Source: CAG-582 sp964551965
Lineage (GTDB): Bacteria > Bacillota_I > Bacilli_A > RF39 > UBA660
Direction of reading: 5' to 3'
Assembly (NCBI GenBank): GCA_964551965.1
Contig: CAZKFB010000016.1
Span: 1-23,261 of the forward strand
Length of the DNA: 23,261 nt
How positions within the stretch are numbered: the stretch's first letter is position 1; each line of letters begins with the position of its first letter. Shown here in pieces: positions 6,444-14,006 of this stretch. Under the pieces are notes generated by a model, which searched no databases, was not told the DNA's origin, and saw nothing but the letters and a program-made list of their open reading frames with translations. Position numbers and translations under genes: made by a program.

Positions 6444-7688
6444 TTACTTAATTTCTTCTTTATATGTTACAATTGAATATGTACCAAAAGTTGGGTCAGT
6501 TACTTTTACTTCTACAATATAATAAAGTTTATTATCATCAACATTATAATATTTATATTCATTAAATATCTCTTTATTTTCATCCATATATTCTATTTTT
6601 GAATTTTCTAAAGCTTTTTCTCTAATTGATACTTGATTAATTTTCTTTTCTAAATCATATATTTTTTTACTATGATTTTTAGTTAAAGATGCTAAATTAT
6701 AATTAGTAGTATTATCAACAATTTTAATATTATTATAATTGTCTTCAAAAACAGTATAACCAATATTTGTTTTTATTCCATTTATTGTATAGTAATAATC
6801 ATATATTGTTCCATCTTTATTACTTGTACTTTCTATTATATAATCATCTAATTTGAACTGAGAATTAATAGTTTTAATACTAGTAGGTATTTCTAAATTT
6901 GGGTATTCTTTTGCAACCGATTTAAAATAATATGTTTTACTTTGTTCATAAGTTTCATCAGCTAGACTAAAGGCTTCATTTCCAACACTATTAACTGTCG
7001 TTTCCTTATTTCCGAAATAATCGATACCTTTTACACTTGTATTTAAATATAAACCTAAATTTGCATATGATATAGACTCAGAAACTGTATATCCTTTTGC
7101 TAATCTATCGTAAAATCTTTTTTCCCACTTTAAAGCATCACTGTCATTAACTGTGCTTTGCCATCCAATTGAAATTTTAGCTCCCTTATTAAACGCATAT
7201 TCAGCAATACTGTTAAATCCTTTCGCTGTTTCACATCCTGCAAAGAATGCAAATTTAACCTTACTTAATTTATATTGACCAATTCCATGAAATGAATAAC
7301 CAGAACCCAAGTGGGTATATCCAGCATCTTCATTTGAAATAGCTTGCTTATAAATGCCACCTTTTTTCATATAATTCCACGACATTGACATGGAATTTCC
7401 ATGTCCTGCAAAAAATAGTAAATCACTTTCCATGAAATACCTGCTTGAGTGAATCTTACGAGTTAGCTCTTCAAATGTTGGAATAGTTACTCTGCGAGAA
7501 GTATATCCCATATTAATTAATTTGTCTTGGACATAAGATGTATCAGGATCGGTATTTGGTTCCCCACTTCCACCATTAGTACCTACATTGAATGCCCATC
7601 CTGTTGCTGCATTAACATTATTTACACCAATAACTAAAAATGGCGACAGTAATATGCATAAAATTACTCTTTTTAAAATACTATTCAT
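6444..7688 (-). CDS. Secreted caspase-like (clan CD, CHAT/gingipain-like) cysteine peptidase
   Basis: This 414-residue protein has a clear Sec signal peptide: basic start MNSILKRV, hydrophobic core, and likely cleavage after VNA at about residue 27. The mature part holds a caspase-fold dyad: LFFAGHGN with the catalytic His about residue 96, and FAFFAGCETAKG with the catalytic Cys about residue 152. It is followed by IGWQSTVNDSDALKWEKRF (about 174-192), as in CHAT-type domains. Residues about 240-414 form a second region without a known motif; its last stretch, YYIVEVKVTDPTFGTYSIVTY, is loosely PepSY-like. The protein probably acts outside the membrane. Substrate and activation are unknown. 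GAAGGAG precedes the ATG. It lies 38 bp downstream of the small anchored-protein gene, so they are co-transcribed. Family placement rests on motifs only. Confidence 0.75.
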   Translation of the reverse strand: MNSILKRVILCILLSPFLVIGVNNVNAATGWAFNVGTNGGSGEPNTDPDTSYVQDKLINMGYTSRRVTIPTFEELTRKIHSSRYFMESDLLFFAGHGNSMSMSWNYMKKGGIYKQAISNEDAGYTHLGSGYSFHGIGQYKLSKVKFAFFAGCETAKGFNSIAEYAFNKGAKISIGWQSTVNDSDALKWEKRFYDRLAKGYTVSESISYANLGLYLNTSVKGIDYFGNKETTVNSVGNEAFSLADETYEQSKTYYFKSVAKEYPNLEIPTSIKTINSQFKLDDYIIESTSNKDGTIYDYYYTINGIKTNIGYTVFEDNYNNIKIVDNTTNYNLASLTKNHSKKIYDLEKKINQVSIREKALENSKIEYMDENKEIFNEYKYYNVDDNKLYYIVEVKVTDPTFGTYSIVTYKEEIK

Positions 7689-7726
7689 TTTTTCTCCTTC
7701 GAATTTGTATTTATAAAATCTTCATA

Positions 7727-8182
7727 TTAATTATCTCTAATACAAAAGTTTTCATAGTATCCCATGTTTTTGGGGCCAATATAAATATCATTATTATATT
7801 TATTGCCATCAAATTTATTACACTTTAACATTGAGAATCCGGTTTTACTAGTTATTTTATTATCTTTATATAATTTAGTACCACCATCTCTATATACCGC
7901 AACTAATTTCATTTTTTTGGAAAGACTACCAATAAAATCATCGATACCATTTACTTCAATATACTCTTGAAATGAAACTGATTCATTATTTGATTTTACA
8001 TATACATTATCAATACATATAAAAGAGATTTTGATATCATCAATAAAATAATCTGTAGATTGATTATTACAATTTGGAATTGTATCAAAACGTAAGTAAG
8101 CATCAGAAGAAGAATGAAAATATATAATTACAAATAATAAAATTACAATTATTCCAATAAATAATATTCTTCTTTTTTTCAT
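7727..8182 (-). CDS. Small membrane-anchored or secreted protein with four cysteines, partner gene of the caspase-like peptidase
   Basis: I do not recognise the family. The 151-residue protein starts MKKRR followed by a long hydrophobic helix (about 6-22) with no lipobox and no clear cleavage site, so it is probably an N-terminal membrane anchor with an extracytoplasmic domain of about 125 residues. The domain has exactly four cysteines (about 38, 56, 121, 147), which could form two disulfides. Its C-terminal segment contains KCNKFDGNKYNNDIYIGPKN. AAGGAGAG precedes the ATG. It is the first gene of the operon with the secreted peptidase 38 bp downstream. It may be a substrate, inhibitor or anchor of that peptidase, but this rests on gene order only. 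Confidence 0.7.
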   Translation of the reverse strand: MKKRRILFIGIIVILLFVIIYFHSSSDAYLRFDTIPNCNNQSTDYFIDDIKISFICIDNVYVKSNNESVSFQEYIEVNGIDDFIGSLSKKMKLVAVYRDGGTKLYKDNKITSKTGFSMLKCNKFDGNKYNNDIYIGPKNMGYYENFCIRDN

Positions 8183-8399
8183 AATAATCTCTCCTTAAAA
8201 ATATCAATATATTTATACTTTGAAAACTATTGTCTATATAAATAAATTAATTCGTAAAACTATCAAGCCTCCTAATATATGAAATCTTTTATAGTACTAC
8301 ACTAATTTCTATGTAATAAATATATTATGTTCAGTATATTTCTTACACAGTTTATTAAGATGATTTGATATCCTTTTAGGAAGCCTGCCTAATTATTAG
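8183..8399. other. AT-rich gap upstream of the caspase-like operon, no gene seen
   Basis: This gap lies between the anchored-protein gene and the broken XRE gene. On the minus strand a possible -10 (TATAAA, near 8210) lies 25-30 bases before the start at 8182, without a good -35. An AGGAGGCTTGATAG stretch near 8270 looks like a ribosome binding site but leads only to a short frame of about ten codons. No RNA gene or terminator is evident. Confidence 0.4.
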
Positions 8400-8599
8400 T
8401 TACCAAGTCCCCGACCAGATTGCTGTTGCAGAATCAATTGCATCATAATAATTAGTAATTGAAAAATCTAAAGTAATTCCACATTCCCATTTAGAAACGG
8501 CTTTACTGTTTACTCCTAGTTTTTGTCCAAGTTGTTCTTGAGTGATTTTTTTTCTTTTCTTAATTTTGAGATTAATTTTCCAATCTTCTCTTGATTCAT
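8400..8599 (-). pseudogene. XRE/Cro-type HTH regulator, frameshifted at an A8 tract
   Basis: The first 18 codons read MNQEKIGKLISKLRKEKK, the standard start of XRE regulators of the MTQEQLA type. The next residues, ITQEQLGQKLGVNSKAV followed by SKWE, are found only in another frame: the tract at 8546-8553 has eight A (minus strand) where nine would keep the frame. Read directly, the product stops after about 30 codons. Even after correction the tail (CGITLDFSI, ending WSGTW) lacks the usual xPDI continuation of this family, so the 3' end is probably also replaced or degraded. A -1 slip on the A8 tract would restore the helix-turn-helix, so expression by slippage cannot be excluded. It sits at the upstream end of the caspase-like/fic islet. 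GGAGG lies 12 bases ahead of the ATG. Confidence 0.7.
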
Positions 8600-8646
8600 A
8601 TAGTACACCATCCTCCCTAATTATACATCAAATATTGCAATAAAAG

Positions 8647-8679
8647 AATAAAACTTCCAATATGGAAGTTTTTTATTAT
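8647..8679 (+). repeat. Terminator-type direct repeat, right copy
   Basis: This is the second copy of the 5312-5345 sequence. The outer 13 and 17 bases are identical, and the loop is ATA instead of TATT. It lies at the 3' end of the gene at 8676-10040, whose stop codon is inside the repeat, just as the fic stop is inside or next to the left copy. Confidence 0.7.
8650..8674. terminator. Intrinsic terminator beside the gene at 8676
   Basis: AAAACTTCCA pairs with TGGAAGTTTT around ATA. Six Ts follow on the plus strand and four on the minus strand. The stronger T run is on the plus strand, although the only upstream plus-strand gene nearby is tRNA-Trp, 3.3 kb away. It can still end the minus-strand gene at 8676. 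Confidence 0.75.
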
Positions 8680-10040
8680 ACTAAATTTAATTTTTTTTGA
8701 TCATTACCATAACTTTGTTTAACTCTACGAACACCTACACGAGATAACATAGTTGATTTAGTTGAAAACAATTCACCAATATCATTTTGATCTAATGAAA
8801 AATCTTTATCATCATATATATAGTCTTCTAATTGCCAAATTAATTCTTCATTGGCCCCCATTTTTTCTTTATAGGCATATCTTCCTAAATATACTAATGT
8901 AAGCTTCATAGCTTCTATACGAGCTTCTTTTGCATCTTCACAAAAAATTGGCAAGTTATCACTAGGTAATCTTAGTTTTGGTAAAAATACACTATTGATG
9001 AAAGTTTCTAACATACTTTTTATTTCATTACTTGTATGAGGTTCAGGGAAATCTTTTAAATCTTCCGTTTGTTCAAACATCAATAATTTATGATTCTTTT
9101 TTCTATTCTCTATTAAATCATAATCTTTAATTGCTTTGAATAATGGTGCACTATTCTTTTCAACATAATTAATCATTCTCTTACTTACATTATTAAGAGC
9201 TGTTTGATATGCTTCTTTTTGGCGTTTACTTAATAAAAATTTAGGAGAGTAATTAACTACTACAAAGAATTCAATATTTTCAATAAATTTATTAATATTT
9301 GCATTTCTTGGATCGTTATAAATACATTCTCTTAAATAATGTAAGAATAACATTGCAAGTATTCCTCTAGTATTTTCATCATCTAATTCTATTTTAGAAA
9401 GAAATAGATCTTCTAAGAAATTCTTTTTGCTAACTAACTCTTGTACTCGAGGAGCAATGGAATAACTAGCCATATTTTCTCCTCTAGATTTAATTAATTC
9501 ATTTACTTCCTCTAAGAAATCATTGCCATCATATATAATATAATTTTCTACACGAGCTTTTTTTCTTCTATTCATCTCTTCTAATATACTTTTATAATAT
9601 TCTTCACGAAAGCGAATTTGATCTAGAGAAATAACACTTTCTAGAATACTTGCTCGAGGATCATCTAAAGTTTTAACTAATCCTTTGTTATAAACATAGT
9701 TTTTAAGATAGAATAACAATACTTTATTTAATTTATGCCATTCGGAAGCATCATCTTCATAATGTTCAACTACTTCATCTAAAGACACCCCATTGAATTG
9801 TTCAATAAAGTAATCGATAAAATTATCAAATCTTTCTTCTAATTGTAATTTAGTATCTTCTAAACTTTGATTACTATCTTCTAATAATCGATATTTAGAT
9901 ATTTCTGATTGAAAAGACTTTATTCCTTTACTAATAGTATCTATTAATACACTGTAGGGACTTACAACAATTAAACTATTTTCATTTGTTCCAAATAAAC
10001 TTAATTGTCCATTAAAATCTTGTGTTAAAGGTATAGACAT
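8676..10040 (-). CDS. Hypothetical protein with an N-terminal QLSLF (sliding-clamp-type) motif
   Basis: I do not recognise the family. The 454-residue protein is largely helical, rich in Lys, Glu and Asp, and has no signal peptide or membrane helix, so it is probably cytoplasmic. Residues 12-16 read QLSLF, which matches the bacterial beta-clamp-binding consensus QL[S/D]LF and lies in an apparently flexible N-terminus. A basic C-terminus (about 430-454, RVGVRRVKQSYGNDQKK) could touch nucleic acid. GAGGTGAT precedes the ATG. It stands alone, with a promoter at 10069-10096 and a terminator beyond its stop. A replication or repair role would be speculation from the short motif. Confidence 0.7.
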   Translation of the reverse strand: MSIPLTQDFNGQLSLFGTNENSLIVVSPYSVLIDTISKGIKSFQSEISKYRLLEDSNQSLEDTKLQLEERFDNFIDYFIEQFNGVSLDEVVEHYEDDASEWHKLNKVLLFYLKNYVYNKGLVKTLDDPRASILESVISLDQIRFREEYYKSILEEMNRRKKARVENYIIYDGNDFLEEVNELIKSRGENMASYSIAPRVQELVSKKNFLEDLFLSKIELDDENTRGILAMLFLHYLRECIYNDPRNANINKFIENIEFFVVVNYSPKFLLSKRQKEAYQTALNNVSKRMINYVEKNSAPLFKAIKDYDLIENRKKNHKLLMFEQTEDLKDFPEPHTSNEIKSMLETFINSVFLPKLRLPSDNLPIFCEDAKEARIEAMKLTLVYLGRYAYKEKMGANEELIWQLEDYIYDDKDFSLDQNDIGELFSTKSTMLSRVGVRRVKQSYGNDQKKLNLV

Positions 10041-10068
10041 AATATCACCTCATAAAAATATATGTACT

Positions 10069-10096
10069 ATTATAAATGTTTTCTTAAATTAATCAA
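10069..10096 (-). promoter_or_regulatory. Promoter of the gene at 8676
   Basis: On the minus strand TTGATT (10096-10091) and TATAAT (10074-10069) are separated by 16 bases, about 30 bases before the start codon at 10040. Confidence 0.55.
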
Positions 10097-10166
10097 CCCT
10101 TAATTTATAATTGTTATATTTATTATTAAATGATATATTTATTTTATCAATTAGGAGGTGAATCTC

Positions 10167-10565
10167 ATGAATCATGCTATTAGATTAACTAGAGGAAGTG
10201 ATTTAAAACTTGAGATAATTAAATACTGTAAGGATAATAATATCAATGCTGGTGTTATTGTATCGGGAGTTGGTTCATTAAGTCACTTACACATTAGACT
10301 TGCTGAAGCAAAAGATTATATTGATAGAGAGGAATCTTATGAAATTGTAAGTATTACGGGAACAGTTTCTAAAGAAGATGTTCATATTCATATATCGGTA
10401 TCAGATAATAAAGGCAATACAATTGGTGGACACTTAAAGAATGGAACTATTATTGATACAACATGTGAACTAGTTATATATGAATTAAATGATTATGCAT
10501 TTACTAGAGAATTTGATCAAGAAACTGGTTATGATGAATTAGCAATTAAAAAAATTGATAAGTAG
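10167..10565 (+). CDS. PPC/DUF296 domain protein
   Basis: This is a single-domain PPC (DUF296) protein of 132 residues. Family features seen are INAGVIVSGVGSLSHLHIRLA near the start, VHIHISVSDNKGNTIGGHL in the middle (with the conserved His and GGHL metal/fold residues), and a GTIIDTTCELVIYEL strand. Free-standing bacterial PPC proteins form trimers; their ligand is not settled, although the same domain is joined to AT-hooks in plants. An in-frame GTG at 10158 lies inside the ribosome binding site AGGAGGTG, so ATG 10167, eight bases downstream of GGAGG, is the start. The stop codon lies within the following terminator hairpin. Confidence 0.85.
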   Translation: MNHAIRLTRGSDLKLEIIKYCKDNNINAGVIVSGVGSLSHLHIRLAEAKDYIDREESYEIVSITGTVSKEDVHIHISVSDNKGNTIGGHLKNGTIIDTTCELVIYELNDYAFTREFDQETGYDELAIKKIDK

Positions 10566-10587
10566 TATATTTACTTATCTTTTTTTA
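10557..10587 (+). terminator. Terminator after the PPC gene
   Basis: GATAAGTA pairs with TACTTATC around a 7-base loop, followed by eight Ts. The PPC stop codon lies in the 5' arm. Confidence 0.85.
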
Positions 10588-10598
10588 GATGTTATTAT
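10570..10598 (+). promoter_or_regulatory. Possible promoter overlapping the terminator
   Basis: TTTACT (10570-10575) and TATTAT (10593-10598) are separated by 17 bases. The TTATTATATG core matches the promoter at 2212-2240. The -35 lies in the 3' arm of the preceding terminator, so the next gene can restart directly after it. Confidence 0.45.
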
Positions 10599-10617
10599 AT
10601 GTCTCATAGGTGATATT

Positions 10618-11424
10618 ATGGGACTTAAAAAAGAAGACTTAGTTGAATTAAAACAAGATATATTGAAACAATCAGATAATGGTAAGAAAAGTAGAATAGT
10701 ACTTACGGGAGATAAACCAATAATGTTAGCTACTACAATATTTACAGAAACGGAAGAACCTGATTATGAAAGTAGATTCTATGAGTTCTTTAAAAATAAT
10801 GGATTATCAGTTTCATTATTAGATAGTTTTATTTATACATTATATCTAGAACTTGGAGTATATGGAGTAATTGATTATATTCCAATGAGCGAAGCAAAGA
10901 AAGATATTCTTAACTATAAACAAGTTAGAAGATACTATTATGATCAAGAATTTAAAGGACTTTTAGAAAGCGCTAAAATAGATGCTCTTTATTCTTTAAA
11001 TAATGGAAGATTTATTGCTAATGAGAAATCTGATAATTTAGGTATTCATGAATTAAATAGTTCATTTAGTTTTATGGGACTTACGGGAGTAACTAAAGGT
11101 CTTACAGATTTATTAGATGAATGGGAATTAAAATATCATACAATGTATGGTGGAGGAATAGACAATGAAGAATTTAGAAAATTAAAATTATCCTTTACTG
11201 ACGATACAATTAGATTTAATCACTTATTAAAAATTGGGAAAGTAAAAAACAAACAACTTGAGAGAAAGAATATGTGGCCAAGAATGTTAGATATATCAAT
11301 GAATGATAATATGTCATTAAATGAATTCTATAAAGTATTTATTGAATACTTAGAATGGGCACTAAACGAACTTGCAACTAAAGGTACATATGAAGCAATG
11401 GAACCAATGAGAAAATTAAAATAA
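10618..11424 (+). CDS. Hypothetical cytoplasmic protein (268 residues)
   Basis: I do not recognise the product. It has no signal peptide or membrane helix, and helical parts alternate with beta-prone stretches. The start of the protein (KSRIVLTGDKPIMLATTIF) resembles a small beta element. The remainder is rich in aromatic residues and charged helices (YKQVRRYYYDQEFKGLL). The ATG at 10618 has AGGTGAT three bases before it, the same arrangement as for the gene at 8676-10040. A longer frame from 10555 would start inside the upstream gene and its terminator, so it is rejected. The gene is monocistronic, with its own probable promoter and a strong terminator. Confidence 0.7.
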   Translation: MGLKKEDLVELKQDILKQSDNGKKSRIVLTGDKPIMLATTIFTETEEPDYESRFYEFFKNNGLSVSLLDSFIYTLYLELGVYGVIDYIPMSEAKKDILNYKQVRRYYYDQEFKGLLESAKIDALYSLNNGRFIANEKSDNLGIHELNSSFSFMGLTGVTKGLTDLLDEWELKYHTMYGGGIDNEEFRKLKLSFTDDTIRFNHLLKIGKVKNKQLERKNMWPRMLDISMNDNMSLNEFYKVFIEYLEWALNELATKGTYEAMEPMRKLK

Positions 11425-11451
11425 AGGTTAGGAAAAAATCCTAACCTTTTT
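11423..11451 (+). terminator. Strong intrinsic terminator
   Basis: AAAGGTTAGG pairs with CCTAACCTTT around a 7-base A-rich loop, followed by Ts, directly at the stop codon of the preceding gene. Confidence 0.9.
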
Positions 11452-11692
11452 GAGTACACTTATTATTATAAATAATTTTATTTTAAATTATTAGTAGCAC
11501 TTTGTTCTTTTAGGAAATCTTTATTATTTGTGTATCGGGATTTGATTTACAAATTGCTTTATACAAAGTTTGCTATCTAATAATCGTTATTTAACTTACT
11601 TCCTTTCTCATTATATTTTAAATATTATCTTCATTATCATCTCCATTCAATTAGAGTATATCTTAATAATATGAAAATAATATTAAAGAATC
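11452..11692. other. AT-rich intergenic stretch without a gene
   Basis: No open frame of convincing length or ribosome binding site is seen on either strand. The minus strand has GGAGATGATAATG near 11640, but it opens a frame of only seven codons. A GCAAACTTTG/CAAATTGC-like imperfect repeat lies around 11550-11580. I see no RNA fold that I can name. Confidence 0.5.
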
Positions 11693-11721
11693 GTGAAAAT
11701 TATATTAAATTATTGTATAAT
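11693..11721 (+). promoter_or_regulatory. Promoter of the M32 carboxypeptidase gene
   Basis: GTGAAA (11693-11698), a 17-base spacer and a perfect TATAAT (11716-11721). The expected start, near 11728, is only about 5 bases before GTGAT (11733-11737). Confidence 0.6.
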
Positions 11722-11741
11722 ATAAAATTAAAGTGATTGAT

Positions 11742-13202
11742 GTGGCAGAACTACTTGCTTATTTAAAAGATATAACATATCTACAAGAAACTATTAATCT
11801 TCTCAATTGGGAGCTTAGAATATGTGCACCAATTAATTCGAAAAAACATATTAATGAATTAATTTCTAAATATGAAAGAAAATTGATTGAATTAGAAAAC
11901 AGTGAAATTTATAGAAGAATTTTGTTTAATACTATATCTAGTAATGAATTTAAAGAACTATCTGATGAAGAACAAAAATATATTCACAATTTATGTATGT
12001 CTTACTTTGAGAAAAGTGTTATACCGGAAGAATTAGCTATTGAGAAAAGTAGAATTTCTCGTGAATCTACGGAAGTATGGCTTAAAGCAAAAGCAAACAA
12101 TGATTATACGATGTTTAAGCCTTACTTAGCTAAGATGATTGATATTACTAAAAAGTTCTATGAAAAGTTAGGTGAGGGAGACTCTATATACGATGCTATG
12201 TTAGATAAGTATGAGCGCGGTATTTCAATAGATGTTATTGATCCTTTATTCGAAGATTTAAAGAATTCTATTATTCCAATTATTGGCAATTCCCAAAAAA
12301 ATAAGAAAAAAATAACTATGAATGTTAGTAATGACGATCTACTTAAATGTGCTTTGTTCTTACTAGAGTATATTGGTTTTGATACTTCTAGAGGTATCGT
12401 ATCTATATTTCCTCATGGATATACGGAGAAAATGAATTATGATGATGTAAGAATTGCTTTAAAAGGTACTAATGACTTAGTTGCGTTTATTAAAACTGTT
12501 ATTCATGAAGGTGGTCATGGAATATTTGAACAAAATATTGATAGAAAATTAAGTGTATATAGCAATAACTTAATTGATAACTTATATGCCTTACATGAAA
12601 GTCAATCAAGATTCTTTGAAAACTTCTTATGTAAGAATATTAATTTCTGGATTCCAATATTTGATAAAGTTAAAGATATGCTTCACTTAGATTGTTCTTT
12701 AGAAGAATTTATGAATGCTCTTAATGAAGTTAATATATGTCCACTTAGAACGGAAGCTGATGAGTTATCATATAACTTACACATTATAATTAGATATGAA
12801 ATTGAAAGAGAACTATTTAATAATAATTTAAATGTTGATGACATCAATGAATTATGGATAACAAAATATCAAAAGTATATGGGAATAACTCCTTCTAATT
12901 ATGAAGAAGGTATATTACAAGATATTCATTGGTCGGAAGGACATTTTGGATACTTCCCTTCTTATACGATTGGAAATATATATGATGGAATACTTTTCAA
13001 TATAATAAATAAGAATCTAGGTGATATAGATAGTATTTTAAGAAATGGAAAAGTTAAAGATATTACTGAATACTTAATACAAAATATATATCGATTTGGT
13101 GGTGCTTATACTTATGAAGAAGTATTTAAAAATTTAGGATATCAAAAATCTTTATCAGCTAAACCACTAATTAATTACTATAATTCTAAATATAAAAAAT
13201 AG
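11742..13202 (+). CDS. M32 family metallocarboxypeptidase (thermostable carboxypeptidase 1 type)
   Basis: The protein is about 486 residues, normal for the family (about 500). It removes C-terminal amino acids from peptides using one metal ion in the cytoplasm. Signatures are DVRIALKGTNDL, the metal-binding HEGGHGIFEQNID (His about 255 and 259 from this start), HESQSRFFEN with the third ligand Glu, TEADELSYNLHIIIRYEIE, and the C-terminal ILQDIHWSEGHFGYFPSY. GTG 11733 is also in frame. I prefer GTG 11742 because GTGAT then acts as a partial Shine-Dalgarno with four-base spacing, exactly as at 1453-1462. The mRNA leader is predicted to be extremely short. The gene stands alone and shares a bidirectional terminator with the convergent operon. 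Confidence 0.93.
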   Translation: MAELLAYLKDITYLQETINLLNWELRICAPINSKKHINELISKYERKLIELENSEIYRRILFNTISSNEFKELSDEEQKYIHNLCMSYFEKSVIPEELAIEKSRISRESTEVWLKAKANNDYTMFKPYLAKMIDITKKFYEKLGEGDSIYDAMLDKYERGISIDVIDPLFEDLKNSIIPIIGNSQKNKKKITMNVSNDDLLKCALFLLEYIGFDTSRGIVSIFPHGYTEKMNYDDVRIALKGTNDLVAFIKTVIHEGGHGIFEQNIDRKLSVYSNNLIDNLYALHESQSRFFENFLCKNINFWIPIFDKVKDMLHLDCSLEEFMNALNEVNICPLRTEADELSYNLHIIIRYEIERELFNNNLNVDDINELWITKYQKYMGITPSNYEEGILQDIHWSEGHFGYFPSYTIGNIYDGILFNIINKNLGDIDSILRNGKVKDITEYLIQNIYRFGGAYTYEEVFKNLGYQKSLSAKPLINYYNSKYKK

Positions 13203-13224
13203 ATTGGAAATACCAATCTATTTT
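13196..13224. terminator. Bidirectional terminator
   Basis: AAAATAGATTGG and CCAATCTATTTT form a perfect 12-bp stem around AAATA. T-rich tails exist on both strands. It separates the carboxypeptidase from the convergent unknown operon and covers the last codons of both. Confidence 0.9.
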
Positions 13225-14006
13225 AAATTTCTATTATCTATTTTATGTGCTTCATAGAAAGAACTAATATATGCTGATATAGAATCCATATCTCTACTGT
13301 TTATAGATTCCATAAATTCTATTCTCTTAGTTTCATCAGGTACTATTATTTTTGCAATACTATCAAATTTTTCACTTTTTAAAATAAATAAGTTAAGAAT
13401 AAATCTTGTAATTGTATTTATACCTTCTTCTAGTCCTGATTTTTTTATCCAAATATTTAAATGCTTAAGTAAGAATTCTTTTGTTATTTCAATATTGTAG
13501 TGATTATATTCTTCTTCAAAATATATATTAAATTTACTAAGTTTTTCTACATCTTCTTTATCTAATGCTTTGGCATATTCTATTTTCTTTAAAGCAGATT
13601 CTTCTATATATTTCTCAGATATTTTTATACAATATTCTAAACTATTAATATCTTTTAAAATGTCTTTAAAATCATTACTTACAATACCTAACATTATTTG
13701 AAAAAGAAGATAATGTTCATCAGTGCTTATATCTCCGCTTTTTTCTTTTGCGCGCAAATATACAAAAGCATCGGTGAAAATAACCATTGATATTAATGCT
13801 GTCTGAACAACAAATTCTCTAAAACTATTCTCTCCGATTGGACATAAAATGTTTTTCAAATTATTATTTATATTACAATTAAAATAAATATAATAAAAAC
13901 TCTTTTTTGATTCATCTATGTCGCTATGATCTTGACTAAAAATTCTAGTTGCATAATCATCAACAGATTTAAAATATTCTCTTATCTTCATATTATTTGT
14001 TTTCAT
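13218..14006 (-). CDS. Hypothetical helical protein, second gene of an unknown operon
   Basis: I do not recognise this 262-residue protein. It is predicted all-helical with no signal peptide. The segment about residues 62-83 (REFVVQTALISMVIFTDAFVYL) is hydrophobic but probably buried in a soluble fold. Its start overlaps the stop of the upstream gene by four bases (ATGA), with AAAAGGGG about eight bases upstream, so the two genes are translationally coupled and probably function together. Confidence 0.7.
   Translation of the reverse strand: MKTNNMKIREYFKSVDDYATRIFSQDHSDIDESKKSFYYIYFNCNINNNLKNILCPIGENSFREFVVQTALISMVIFTDAFVYLRAKEKSGDISTDEHYLLFQIMLGIVSNDFKDILKDINSLEYCIKISEKYIEESALKKIEYAKALDKEDVEKLSKFNIYFEEEYNHYNIEITKEFLLKHLNIWIKKSGLEEGINTITRFILNLFILKSEKFDSIAKIIVPDETKRIEFMESINSRDMDSISAYISSFYEAHKIDNRNLK

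Noticed and set aside
8400..8599. Intact XRE regulator of 66 residues
   Set aside because: A first reading looked open, but the A tract has eight bases, not nine, so the frame breaks after residue 18.
11452..11692. Riboswitch or small RNA in the gap before the M32 gene
   Set aside because: No conserved riboswitch core or terminator on the plus strand was found, and the mRNA is predicted to start downstream, near 11728.
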